Both the position numbers and the translations under genes were made by a program. The notes under the pieces are model-generated. The model was not told the DNA's origin. It made no database searches and was given only the letters and a program-made list of their open reading frames with translations. A DNA stretch of 37,923 nucleotides, from NCBI GenBank assembly GCA_036557885.1, contig DATBGS010000017.1, positions 1 through 37,923 on the forward strand. Reading direction: 5' to 3'. Shown one piece after another: positions 23,403 through 31,424 of the stretch (within the stretch, counting starts at the first letter, position 1; each line of letters begins with the position of its first letter). This DNA comes from DATBGS01 sp036557885. GTDB lineage: Bacteria; Chloroflexota; Ktedonobacteria; Ktedonobacterales; DATBGS01.

Positions 23403-24587
23403 ATGCGTCGCTTACTTCCGGTGTTTGTGCTGCTTTTGCTGGCCCCGGCCATACCCGAACTGCTGACCGGTTCCACGCCGCTGCACACGTTTTTCACCCC
23501 CTTTAGCTTCATTTTGGAAGTGGGTCTTTACGGGGCTGGAGCCATCCTCATTCATGAACTGGCCCGCGAGCGCGGCCTGGGCTGGCCCAGGATTCTGCTG
23601 CTGGGCGCGGCGTACGGCATCATCGAAGAGGGCCTGCAAATCCAGAGCTTCTTCAACATTCACCATCCCGGCATTGGCAATCTCGCCGTCTATGGCCGGG
23701 GGCTGGGCGTCAACTGGGTCTGGGCCGAAATGCTCACCTTCTTCCACGCCGTCTTCAGCATCACCATCCCCATCTTGCTGACAGAAATGCTCTTCCCTTC
23801 CCGTCGCGCGCAGCCCTGGCTGGGCAAGGTTGGGCGGCGCGTGTTTGGGGGAATCTTTGCGCTGGATGTGGTGCTAGGCACGATTCTTTTCACCGCCATC
23901 TGGCACACGCAGTATAATTATCTGCCGCCGCTGCTGCCCTATGTGGGGTGTATTGCCCTGGTCGTCGTGCTGGTCTGGCGGGCGCTGCGTCCCGTTGCGC
24001 CTGCGCGCCCTACCGCTGAGGTGATGATTCCCCAGGCGCAGCGCCCGCCGCCGCGCCTGTGGGTGCTGCGGGCCTTTGGCTTTGGCGGCATCCTGGGCAT
24101 GTATCTCATCTCCGGCATCCTGGCAAGCGACAAATCCACCATTCCCGCGCCCATCACCATGCTCATAGAAGCGGGCTGGGCCTGGTTCCTCTATTGGCGC
24201 ATCCGCCGCTGGTCTGGTCCCCGGCGCGTCTGGAATGACCGCCACAAGCTGGCCCTGGCAACGGGCGGCATGCTGCTCTTTGCGCTGGCAGATGTCATCA
24301 TCTTTGGCCTGGCTATGCACGCGCTCGATCAGCTTGTGGTGGGTCTGGCGACGATTGCCTTGCTCATCCTCCTGGCCCGGCGCGTCAATGCGCGGGCGGC
24401 CAAGACCCTCCAGGCAGCCAACGCCGCCACAGACTATCTCGTGCCTCCGCCGGGCGGCATCCCCGTCTACGCCACGAATTCCGATCAGTTGACGGTAGCC
24501 TTCACCGGCGACCCGGCGCAGCCGCCCGCGCCGTATCCGCCCGATGCCCCAACCATTGACCTGAACAGAAATCCCTGGAGCGCCTGA
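23403..24587 (+). CDS. Multi-pass membrane protein of unknown function
   Basis: A 394-aa protein starting at the ATG at 23403, with GAAGGAGG upstream; an in-frame start at 23352 would begin inside the REP element. About nine hydrophobic segments span residues 5-340. The segment HELARERGLGWPRILLLGAAYGIIEEGLQ contains a Glu-Glu pair in a membrane segment, and His residues follow in FFHAVFS and IWHTQYNY; this faintly recalls CPBP-type intramembrane proteases, but spacing and flanking residues do not fit well. The C-terminal 55 residues are Pro-rich and soluble. I cannot name a function. Confidence 0.7.
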   Translation: MRRLLPVFVLLLLAPAIPELLTGSTPLHTFFTPFSFILEVGLYGAGAILIHELARERGLGWPRILLLGAAYGIIEEGLQIQSFFNIHHPGIGNLAVYGRGLGVNWVWAEMLTFFHAVFSITIPILLTEMLFPSRRAQPWLGKVGRRVFGGIFALDVVLGTILFTAIWHTQYNYLPPLLPYVGCIALVVVLVWRALRPVAPARPTAEVMIPQAQRPPPRLWVLRAFGFGGILGMYLISGILASDKSTIPAPITMLIEAGWAWFLYWRIRRWSGPRRVWNDRHKLALATGGMLLFALADVIIFGLAMHALDQLVVGLATIALLILLARRVNARAAKTLQAANAATDYLVPPPGGIPVYATNSDQLTVAFTGDPAQPPAPYPPDAPTIDLNRNPWSA

Positions 24588-24613
24588 CACAATCTCGCAG
24601 TAAGCAGGGCGGT

Positions 24614-24662
24614 GCCTGATACTTGTACCACCGGCTAGAAGCCGGTGGTACAAGTATCAGGC
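24614..24662. terminator. Perfect 22-bp palindrome between convergent genes
   Basis: Bases 24614-24635 and 24641-24662 are perfect reverse complements around a TAGAA loop. The inner part CTTGTACCACCGGC resembles the REP-like family core, so this may be a derived copy used as a bidirectional terminator. It overlaps the stop codon of the WD40 gene. Confidence 0.75.
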
Positions 24663-25802
24663 AGTGCCGCGATAGACCAGTTCATCCTGGCCGGTCAGCG
24701 CGTACCAGATGCGCACCGTGCCATCGGCGCTGCCAGAAGCGATGCTCAGGCCATCGGGCGACCACAACGCCACATGCACTGCGTTGCCATGTTTGGTGTA
24801 CTTGAAGAGGGTGCTGCCGGTGGTGGCGTTCCACACCTGCACCGTCGCATCGTCGCCTGCCGAAACCAGCATCTCCCCAAAGCGCGACCAGGCCACCGCC
24901 GTCACTTTCGCGCCGTGCCCCATGTACGTGAGCGGATTGCTGCCCGTCAGCGCGTCCCAGACCTGCACCGTGCGGTCAGCGCTGGCGGAGGCGATGCGCG
25001 TGCCATTCCGCGACCATGCCACCTGATTCACCTGCGCCGTATGCCCGTGATAGCTATAAAGCGTGGTTCCCGTTGCCGCGTCCCACACCTGCACCGTCTG
25101 GTCACTCCCGCCAGAAGCCAGCTTCGTGCCATCCGGCGACCACGCCACCGTCATCACATTGCCCGTATGCCCGCGATAGATCAGCAGATTCTTGCCGGTG
25201 GTGGCATCCCACACCTGCGCGGTTTGATCGTTGCCCGCCGAGGCCAGGCGCGTGCCGTCCGGCGACCACGCCACCGCGTTGATCTGCGTCTGCTGCGCTG
25301 TGTAGCTGTAAACCGTCGCGCCGCTGCGCGCGTCCCAGACCTGCACCAGCCCATCAAAGCCCGCCGACGCCAGCAGCTTGCCATTGGGCGACCAGGCAAC
25401 GGCATACACGGTGGAAAAGTGTTTGGTGTAGGTGAGCAGCGTTTTGCCGGTCTGCACCTCCCAGACACGCACATGATGATCGCTGCCGCTGGACGCCAGC
25501 AGCGTGCCATCCGGCGACCACGCCACCGCCGTGACATCGCCCAGGCCGCTGAGATCAGGCGGCCCGGAGGCAGGCGGATTGATCGCGCCAAGCAGCAAAA
25601 ACGCCAGCGCGCCGACCAGCACAAGGACAACCGCAACCGCGAATATTACCAGCCGCCCCCGCGATTTTTGCGGGGGTGCTGGCTGGTAGACAACTGGCCT
25701 GGAAGCGGTGTATTGAAGCGGCAGCCCGCACCGCACACAGATCGTCTCATCGGAGCGATACGGCGTGCCACAGCGGGGACAGATGCGCGCAGAAGGGTTC
25801 AT
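24657..25802 (-). CDS. Membrane-tethered zinc-ribbon WD40 beta-propeller protein
   Basis: A 381-aa protein. Residues 8-25 are a zinc ribbon (CPRC, CVRC), residues 51-72 a single membrane helix after basic QKSRGR, and residues about 85-381 seven WD40 repeats. Each repeat has the core VAWSPDG...LAS.G.D..V.VWD..TG, so a complete seven-blade propeller is formed, placed outside the cytoplasm by the positive-inside rule. The repeats are very alike, which suggests recent internal amplification. It is probably a protein-interaction platform. I chose the ATG at 25802 because AAAGGTGG lies upstream; a start at 25835 lacks a site. Confidence 0.9.
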   Translation of the reverse strand: MNPSARICPRCGTPYRSDETICVRCGLPLQYTASRPVVYQPAPPQKSRGRLVIFAVAVVLVLVGALAFLLLGAINPPASGPPDLSGLGDVTAVAWSPDGTLLASSGSDHHVRVWEVQTGKTLLTYTKHFSTVYAVAWSPNGKLLASAGFDGLVQVWDARSGATVYSYTAQQTQINAVAWSPDGTRLASAGNDQTAQVWDATTGKNLLIYRGHTGNVMTVAWSPDGTKLASGGSDQTVQVWDAATGTTLYSYHGHTAQVNQVAWSRNGTRIASASADRTVQVWDALTGSNPLTYMGHGAKVTAVAWSRFGEMLVSAGDDATVQVWNATTGSTLFKYTKHGNAVHVALWSPDGLSIASGSADGTVRIWYALTGQDELVYRGTA

Positions 25803-25931
25803 AAGGGCAGTACCACCTTTCCCTAGTGCCATCATCCATTGTGGCGACTATTGTACGGCTCAGTTCCACGCCTGTCAAAGCGCCAGACGGCGCTCTTGCT
25901 AAACGTCCACAGATGGGATACCGTTAAGGGC

Positions 25932-26747
25932 ATGACCAGGCCACCTCTTATCAGCAGAGACGTTTCGGCGCCGGTTTCAGCGCCCGCGCGTCACAAGACC
26001 AGCCGCCTCCTTTGGTGGGGGTGGCCGCTGCTCGTGCTGGCTTGTCTCCTGCTGGCAGGCGATCTGGCGCCCAGGGCGCCAACGCATCATCCAGCCCCAG
26101 CCGCTCTGCTTGGGCAGACGGCCTGCCGTCTGCCAGCAGGCATCCCGTTACCCGCTGGCGCGTTTTTTGACCGCGCCCAGGCCATCAGCGTTGAGGCGGT
26201 GCCGCACAGCGTGTACTGCGCCTATATTCTCCCCCTGAAGCCGCGCGACCTGTATGATTGGTATCACGCGCGCCTGCCTGAGCTTGCCTGGACCTCGTTC
26301 TATGACCGCTATGAAGGTGATGTGCTTGAGGCTCTCAGCGCCACGCATCCGCTCACCATCCAGATTCTTGAGATTTATGGCGGCTCGGAACTGCGGCTGA
26401 TCTTTCCGCCCAGCGCCAATACTGGGGCGTTCTGTGAGACGCCAGCGGATGTGCCCATGCCTGCGGGGATGCAGGTCTTTGCCGTGCAGGGATTAGCGGG
26501 CGGGTTAAGTTGCGTCCTCGTCTCCACCGGCGGCCTGCTTGCCACCGCTGGCTTCTACCAGCGCGAACTGTCCAGGGAGCGCTGGCAACTCGCCGCCAGC
26601 AACGACCCCACACAAAGCGGCGCAGCCATCCTTGCGTTTACGAAGGACAGCCGCCGGGCGTACTTCTCTCTCTTTCCCTGGACAGGCATAGATGGGCCGG
26701 TGCTGTTAGTGGAACTCAGCGTGCTCAGCACCCTGGCGCATGCCTGA
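25932..26747 (+). CDS. Membrane-anchored protein with two repeated domains
   Basis: A 271-aa protein with a short cytoplasmic lead, one membrane helix at about 26-43, and an external part built from two similar units. Unit 1 begins LPAGIPLPAGAFF and continues to VYCAYILPLKPRDLYDWYHARLPELAWTS. Unit 2 begins TPADVPMPAGMQVF and continues to LSCVLVSTGGLLATAGFYQRELSRERWQL. The shared pattern is 'P.P.G...', a cysteine strand, then a helix with 'YxxxLxxxxW'. I do not know a function. The ATG at 25932 has AAGGG too close for a classic site, so the start is uncertain; a TTG at 25839 is also open. Confidence 0.7.
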   Translation: MTRPPLISRDVSAPVSAPARHKTSRLLWWGWPLLVLACLLLAGDLAPRAPTHHPAPAALLGQTACRLPAGIPLPAGAFFDRAQAISVEAVPHSVYCAYILPLKPRDLYDWYHARLPELAWTSFYDRYEGDVLEALSATHPLTIQILEIYGGSELRLIFPPSANTGAFCETPADVPMPAGMQVFAVQGLAGGLSCVLVSTGGLLATAGFYQRELSRERWQLAASNDPTQSGAAILAFTKDSRRAYFSLFPWTGIDGPVLLVELSVLSTLAHA

Positions 26748-26777
26748 CCAGACCAGACGACAAGCCGCACTTGCCAA

Positions 26778-28157
26778 CTACTCCTCGCCCTTCTCGCGGC
26801 GCTCGCGCTGGCGGAAGCGCAGGCGGATGGCCGTACCCTCAAAGCCAAACGCCTGCCGAAGCTGGTTCTCCAGATAGCGCTCATACGAGAAGTGCAGCAG
26901 TTCGGGTTCGTTGACAAAGAAGATAAACGTGGGCGGGCTGATTTCGGCCTGCGTCACGTAATAGACGCGCAGCGTGCGGCCCTTGACATGCGTGGGGGGA
27001 TGGCGCAGCATGGCACTTTTCACCACTTCGTTGAGTTTGGCGGTGGGGATGCGCCGCGTGCGCTCCTCGGCGATCTTGAGCGCCGCGTCCAGAATGTTGG
27101 CTACATGATAGCGCGTCTTGGCGGCGGCAAAGATCACCGGCGCGTAAGGGAGAAACTTCAGGTCGCGCTTGACCGTTTCTTTGAACTCCTGGGCGTCGGG
27201 CGGCTCATCTTCCAGCGGGGGCGCCAAGCCCAGGCGATGCTCGGCGCGTTTGGCTTTAATCAAGTCCCACTTGTTGATCACCACGACCACGCCTCTGGCC
27301 GCCTCATGAATGGCTCCGGCGATATGCACATCCTGCGCGGTGATGCCCTCGGTGGCGTCAATCAGCAGCACCGCCACATCGCAGCGCTCAATCGCCCGCG
27401 TCGCCCGCAGCACGCTGTATTTCTCTACGCCCGGCCCCACGCGCCCGCGCCGCCGAATGCCCGCCGTGTCAATCAGCGTCAGTTGGTGCCCGTTGTGCTC
27501 CACCACCGTATCAATCGTATCGCGCGTGGTGCCTGGCACCTCGCTCACAATCACGCGCTCCTGCCCCAGCACCGCATTCACCAGGCTGGACTTGCCCACG
27601 TTGGGGCGGCCCACAATCGCCACGCGCGGGTGTTCGGCATCCTCCTCTGGCTCCTCCTCTGACGGGGGCAGCGCCTCCACAATCGCGTCCAGCACGTCGC
27701 CTGTGCCGGTGCCCTGGCTGGAAGACATTGTAATTGGTTCATCCAGGCCCAGTTCGTAAAAATCTACGGCTTCCTGGCGGCGTTTGGCGTTATCAGCTTT
27801 GTTGGCCGCCAGCACCAGCGGCTTGCCAGAGCGCCGCAGCAGATCAGCCACGTCGGTATCGGCCTCGGTGATGCCGCTGCCCGCATCCACGATAAACACG
27901 ATCACATCTGCCTCTTCGATAGCAAGCTGCACCTGCGCGCGGATGCGCCGGGTAATGTCGTCGGATTCGCCCAGGTCCAGCCCGCCCGTATCCACCAGCG
28001 TGAACTCGCGCCCGTTCCAATCGCTGTCGCCATAGATGCGGTCACGTGTCGTGCCCGGCAGGTCTTCCACAATGGCAAGCTGTTTTCCAATCATGCGGTT
28101 AAAAAACGTGGATTTGCCTACATTGGGCCGCCCCACGATAGCAACAAGGGGTTTCAT
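26778..28157 (-). CDS. der: Ribosome-assembly GTPase Der (EngA)
   Basis: A 459-aa protein with the double-GTPase design unique to Der, which helps assemble the 50S ribosomal subunit. G domain 1: GRPNVGKS (9-16), DLPGTTRD, DTGG, NKAD. G domain 2: GRPNVGKSSLVNA, VPGTTRD, DTAG, NKWD. The C-terminal KH-like domain includes VKGRTLRVYYVTQAEISPPTFIFFVN. An acidic stretch (EEEPEEDAEH) links the G domains, and the tail is basic. All motifs are intact. It converges on the repeated-domain gene 30 bases away. Confidence 0.98.
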   Translation of the reverse strand: MKPLVAIVGRPNVGKSTFFNRMIGKQLAIVEDLPGTTRDRIYGDSDWNGREFTLVDTGGLDLGESDDITRRIRAQVQLAIEEADVIVFIVDAGSGITEADTDVADLLRRSGKPLVLAANKADNAKRRQEAVDFYELGLDEPITMSSSQGTGTGDVLDAIVEALPPSEEEPEEDAEHPRVAIVGRPNVGKSSLVNAVLGQERVIVSEVPGTTRDTIDTVVEHNGHQLTLIDTAGIRRRGRVGPGVEKYSVLRATRAIERCDVAVLLIDATEGITAQDVHIAGAIHEAARGVVVVINKWDLIKAKRAEHRLGLAPPLEDEPPDAQEFKETVKRDLKFLPYAPVIFAAAKTRYHVANILDAALKIAEERTRRIPTAKLNEVVKSAMLRHPPTHVKGRTLRVYYVTQAEISPPTFIFFVNEPELLHFSYERYLENQLRQAFGFEGTAIRLRFRQRERREKGEE

Positions 28158-28336
28158 AGATGGTATCTGTTTCTCTACGCTTCCTCAGCGGTTTCTCTTC
28201 GACAATAAGTGCAGAGGATAGTGTATCACGCAGAGACGCCCAAAGGCAGGAGGAAACGTGGTACAATCAATAAAGAAGGCAAGAGGCGCGATATAGCCCA
28301 CGTGCCTCATCTGCCTGGAAGGAGCGCTTCACAAAC

Positions 28337-28765
28337 ATGAGCAATCAAGAAATCCTCCAAGAACTGACAGCCAGCACACACGACGAGAAGCCCCTGACAG
28401 GCTTTTGCCCGCGTTACCACCATGCTGTTGAATTGATTGGTCGGCGCTGGTCGGGCGCCATTCTGCGTGTTTTAATCAGTGGCCCTCGTCGCTTTCACGA
28501 GCTACTTTCCTCCATCCCTGGCCTCTCAGATCGGCTGCTGAGCGAGCGCCTGCGCGAGTTGGAGGCCGAAAAAATAGTCATCCGTCGGGTCTTGCCCGGC
28601 CCGCCAGTGAAGGTGCAGTATGAACTGACCGAGGCCGGTCACGACCTGGAGGTAGCGGTGCGGGCGATTGCTTCCTGGGCCGAAAAGTGGCTGCCTGCTT
28701 CTGCTGCCCAGGCGCACGAGGAGCCGGGCTGTGATGCAGTGGCGTGTCACGAGGAAGGGGCCTAA
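28337..28765 (+). CDS. HxlR-family winged-helix transcription regulator
   Basis: A 142-aa MarR-like HxlR regulator. It has CPRYHHAVELIGRRWSGAILRVL with Cys24 at the position used for redox or aldehyde sensing in several HxlR proteins, the recognition-helix region RRFHELLSSIPGLSDRLLSERLRELE, and the wing VQYELTEAGHDL. The C-terminal tail adds two more cysteines and a His (GCDAVACHEE), which may bind metal. No adjacent co-directed enzyme gene is present, so the target is not evident. GGAAGGAG lies about 12 bases before the ATG. TACAAT at 28262 is a possible -10. Confidence 0.9.
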   Translation: MSNQEILQELTASTHDEKPLTGFCPRYHHAVELIGRRWSGAILRVLISGPRRFHELLSSIPGLSDRLLSERLRELEAEKIVIRRVLPGPPVKVQYELTEAGHDLEVAVRAIASWAEKWLPASAAQAHEEPGCDAVACHEEGA

Positions 28766-28830
28766 AGACAGGTGCCCCCTTGTCTTTTCCAGGCAACCCC
28801 CTCAAGAACGCCGGGTAACAGAAGACCAGA

Positions 28831-30054
28831 TCATTCGTTGTTTGATGGCGGGTCATCGGGCGCGCCCATCAGCGCGCGCAGGGCTGCCTTCCAATCATCC
28901 CCGGCGGCCTCCGGCTCGGCAGCGCTGGTGCCCACCGTCCAGGTATTTGCTCCGCCCTGTCCCGGCTTGCGCACGGCAAAGCTCGGCCCATTTGCCGATG
29001 CCGCCTCGCTCTTGAGCCAGCCCAGCGCCAGCGTTGCCGCTTTGCGCACATCCGCCACCGGGTCATTCAGCAGCGCCGTCACTCGTTCCTGAGCATCGTC
29101 TATCCCCGGCGCCCCCAGACGCCCCAGGCGCCCCAGCGTGCGGGCGGCGGCGGCGCGTTCCTCGGAGGCGGGCGCCGCCAGCGCGGGCAGCATCTGCGGA
29201 GCTAGTTGCACCAGCCCCAGATCACTAATCACGCGCATCAGCCGGGCGCGCCGCCCAGGGTGACGCAAGAGCGCCAGCCCCAGCCCGCAATCGCGTGTCT
29301 GCCCGGCAACATCGTCCGCCAGCCCTGCCTCGACTACTGCCACCTCTGGCGGCAGTTGGCGCCCGCCCTCCACCAGCGCTTCCAGCCAGACAGGAAGCCG
29401 CGTGCTCTCCTCCGAGGCCGGGCTGCCGCTGTCCGTGTGCAGCGCCACTGCCCAGGGGTAATGCTGCTGCAACCAGTGATAGAGCGCCAGCGTCATTTCC
29501 GCATCGCGGGCGGCGTAGGCCAGCATCGCGGGCGAAAGCGGGCGGTGGCTCCAATCGCTGCGCTGCCAGGACTTATCCAGGCGCACGCCAAAGGCGCGCT
29601 CCAGCATCGCCCCCAGGCTCGATTCCCCTGAGCCAAAGACGGAGCGACTGGCTGCCTCCACATCGCAGGTATGCGTCACCCCCAGCCCACGCCCCGCCAG
29701 CATCTTGGCATCCGCGCCCAGGCCATGAAACAGCTTGAGAATGAGCGGGTCTTCGATCACGGCGGCCAGCGGCGAAAGGTCGGCCAGGCGCAGCACATCA
29801 ATCAGGTAGCACGCCCGATCAGTTGCCATCTGGAGCAAGGCCAGCTTCTGGCGCGACGGCTCCGGGTCGGTTGGCCGCCCCTGCGCAAATTCCGCGTCAA
29901 TCGCCACGACCTGCGCCGCCGCCAGGTACTCGGCAGCGCGCGCCAGTTCCTCCGGGCGTTCCACCCAGAAACGCTCGCCACGCTCCGGTGGCGTGGCTAC
30001 CGGAGGCGTGGCTCCCAGATACCGATTACTCTGCGGTTGTTCCCCCACCGTCAC
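28831..30054 (-). CDS. RNase D-like DEDDy 3'-5' exonuclease with HEAT repeats
   Basis: A 407-aa protein with a GTG start. Residues about 30-200 form a DEDDy exonuclease domain: VVAIDAEF with Asp53 and Glu55, FHGLGADAKML with Asp115, and AYAARDAEMTLALYHWL with Tyr180 and Asp184, so all catalytic residues are present. RNase D normally continues with HRDC domains; here the C-terminal half contains HEAT-like helical repeats (ALAAPASEERAAAARTLGRL, LLNDPVADVRKAATLALGWL). It may trim structured RNA while bound to a protein or RNA partner. It starts three bases after the FHA gene, so the two are co-translated. Confidence 0.88.
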   Translation of the reverse strand: MTVGEQPQSNRYLGATPPVATPPERGERFWVERPEELARAAEYLAAAQVVAIDAEFAQGRPTDPEPSRQKLALLQMATDRACYLIDVLRLADLSPLAAVIEDPLILKLFHGLGADAKMLAGRGLGVTHTCDVEAASRSVFGSGESSLGAMLERAFGVRLDKSWQRSDWSHRPLSPAMLAYAARDAEMTLALYHWLQQHYPWAVALHTDSGSPASEESTRLPVWLEALVEGGRQLPPEVAVVEAGLADDVAGQTRDCGLGLALLRHPGRRARLMRVISDLGLVQLAPQMLPALAAPASEERAAAARTLGRLGRLGAPGIDDAQERVTALLNDPVADVRKAATLALGWLKSEAASANGPSFAVRKPGQGGANTWTVGTSAAEPEAAGDDWKAALRALMGAPDDPPSNNE

Positions 30055-30057
30055 TCC

Positions 30058-31197
30058 CTACTTGTCCTGAATGCTGAAGACGCACTTGACCTTGCCAAAC
30101 TCCACCACATCCCCCTTGTGCAGCGTGTACTTGCGGCCAGGAGAAAGCGGTTCATTGTTGAGGAAGGTCTGGTTCGCGCTGTTGAGGTCTTCCACTTCAA
30201 ACCCCGTCCCTGCGCGGCCCACGCGCGCGTGTCGCCGCGACACGGTGGAGCTTTCAATCTCCGTCGTCATATCAATCTCTACCGGGTCCGTGCCATCGGG
30301 ATTACCGCGCCCGACAATCGCCTCTTCGCCCACAATGGGCACCTTGCGCCCGCTGGGCAGGCCCATCACTCCGGTTGGCCCGGCAGGGACAATCGTGCCA
30401 GAAGAAGTCGCCACGCGCTCAGTCGGCGGCGCGGTGCGCCCCACGCGCGTTGTGGCCGGGGCCACCTGCTTTGGCGGCTTGGCCGGCGCGGGCGGCGGAG
30501 TCGGCGCCGGGGGCGGAGTCACCACCGGGTCAACGGTTGGCATCGTCGGAATGGTTGGCGCCATCGGCTGCGCCTGGGCAGCGGGCTGCCGGTTCTGGGC
30601 CACGCTGCCATCCAGCGACGACCCACAAGACTGACAAAACGACGCGCCCGTGTTATTGGGCTGCCCGCAGGTGGGGCAAAGCTGCTGCGGCACCGTCACC
30701 ACCGGCATTGGCGCGGGGGTCGGCATCGGCTGATACATCACCTGCACCTGTGGCATCATGTAGGTGGGCATCGAGGTTGGATAGGCCATCGGATTTTGCT
30801 GCAAGACCAGCGAGTCCACGATGCCCAGCACCTCAGAGGGCAGCGTTGTCTGGCGCACCGCGCCCACCGCCGCAGGAATGAGCAGCGGCCAGAGGAAGAA
30901 CGCGCCAACTCCAGCGGCCAGCGCTTTATCGCCCCAGCGCTGCTGCCCCAACGTCACCACCAGCGCGGGCGCCCTGCCGGTCAGCACATCGGCCTGGTGC
31001 TGGGTAATCACCACCGTCAGCGCCGCCTGCGCCCCTAAAAACTTGGCCGCCTCGCTGCCTTTGCGCACCTGGACCGTCATCTGGTTGCCCGCGCCAAACC
31101 ATTGCGTTTGGTAGGCGCGCATCTCCAGATGTTTGGCAAGCTGAATCGCCAGCAGACTCACATCAAACGACCCAGAGTAATATCGTGCGTTATCCAT
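30058..31197 (-). CDS. FHA domain protein with central zinc ribbon
   Basis: A 379-aa protein. Residues 1-135 are an alpha/beta region with an apolar stretch at about 95-113, unknown to me. Residues 174-191 are a zinc ribbon (CPTC, CQSC), 200-280 are Pro-rich, and 285-379 an FHA domain that reads phospho-threonine. The FHA landmarks are GRGN (296-299), SRRHAR (320-325), and DLNSANQTFLNN (337-348), where Gln replaces the usual Gly. A likely partner is a kinase such as the one at 20835. It is followed three bases later by the exonuclease gene and has its own extended -10 promoter. Confidence 0.92.
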   Translation of the reverse strand: MDNARYYSGSFDVSLLAIQLAKHLEMRAYQTQWFGAGNQMTVQVRKGSEAAKFLGAQAALTVVITQHQADVLTGRAPALVVTLGQQRWGDKALAAGVGAFFLWPLLIPAAVGAVRQTTLPSEVLGIVDSLVLQQNPMAYPTSMPTYMMPQVQVMYQPMPTPAPMPVVTVPQQLCPTCGQPNNTGASFCQSCGSSLDGSVAQNRQPAAQAQPMAPTIPTMPTVDPVVTPPPAPTPPPAPAKPPKQVAPATTRVGRTAPPTERVATSSGTIVPAGPTGVMGLPSGRKVPIVGEEAIVGRGNPDGTDPVEIDMTTEIESSTVSRRHARVGRAGTGFEVEDLNSANQTFLNNEPLSPGRKYTLHKGDVVEFGKVKCVFSIQDK

Positions 31198-31220
31198 ATC
31201 TTTCTCGATCTTTCCTTCTC

Positions 31221-31249
31221 ACCGATCATGCTCAGCACCCCTGATCGGT
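31221..31249 (-). promoter_or_regulatory. Inverted repeat in the FHA gene leader
   Basis: ACCGATCA (31221-31228) and TGATCGGT (31242-31249) are perfect 8-base arms with a 13-base spacer. It lies between the promoter at 31279 and the start codon and could be an operator or an RNA hairpin. Confidence 0.5.
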
Positions 31250-31278
31250 CCGGCCAGCCTGTCCTTCTTGTTCCCTGC

Positions 31279-31287
31279 ATTATAGCA
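31279..31287 (-). promoter_or_regulatory. Extended -10 promoter of the FHA/exonuclease operon
   Basis: The minus strand reads TGCTATAAT, a perfect extended -10, about 80 bases before the FHA start. There is no clear -35. The rest of 31198-31424 shows no gene. Confidence 0.65.
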
Positions 31288-31424
31288 TGCGGGTCAGCGT
31301 CAGGAAAAGCGCCCACAGGCGCTCGCCCCAGACGCGGCCCTTTTTTCGCGTGCTCCACCCTCTATTACGTGCAGCCTATGGTCTGTGTTGTAAAGATTTT
31401 GTGAGGTGGTTCACAAACCGCCAG

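Noticed and set aside
23403..24587. CPBP (CAAX-type) intramembrane protease
   Set aside because: A Glu-Glu pair and histidines exist, but the EExxxR and FxxxH motif spacing is not met.
24645..25826. A 393-codon plus-strand frame opposite the WD40 gene
   Set aside because: Its His/Arg/Pro repeats are the antisense image of the WD40 repeats.
29671..31038. A 455-codon plus-strand frame across the exonuclease and FHA genes
   Set aside because: It spans two well-supported minus-strand genes and gives a His/Arg-rich product.
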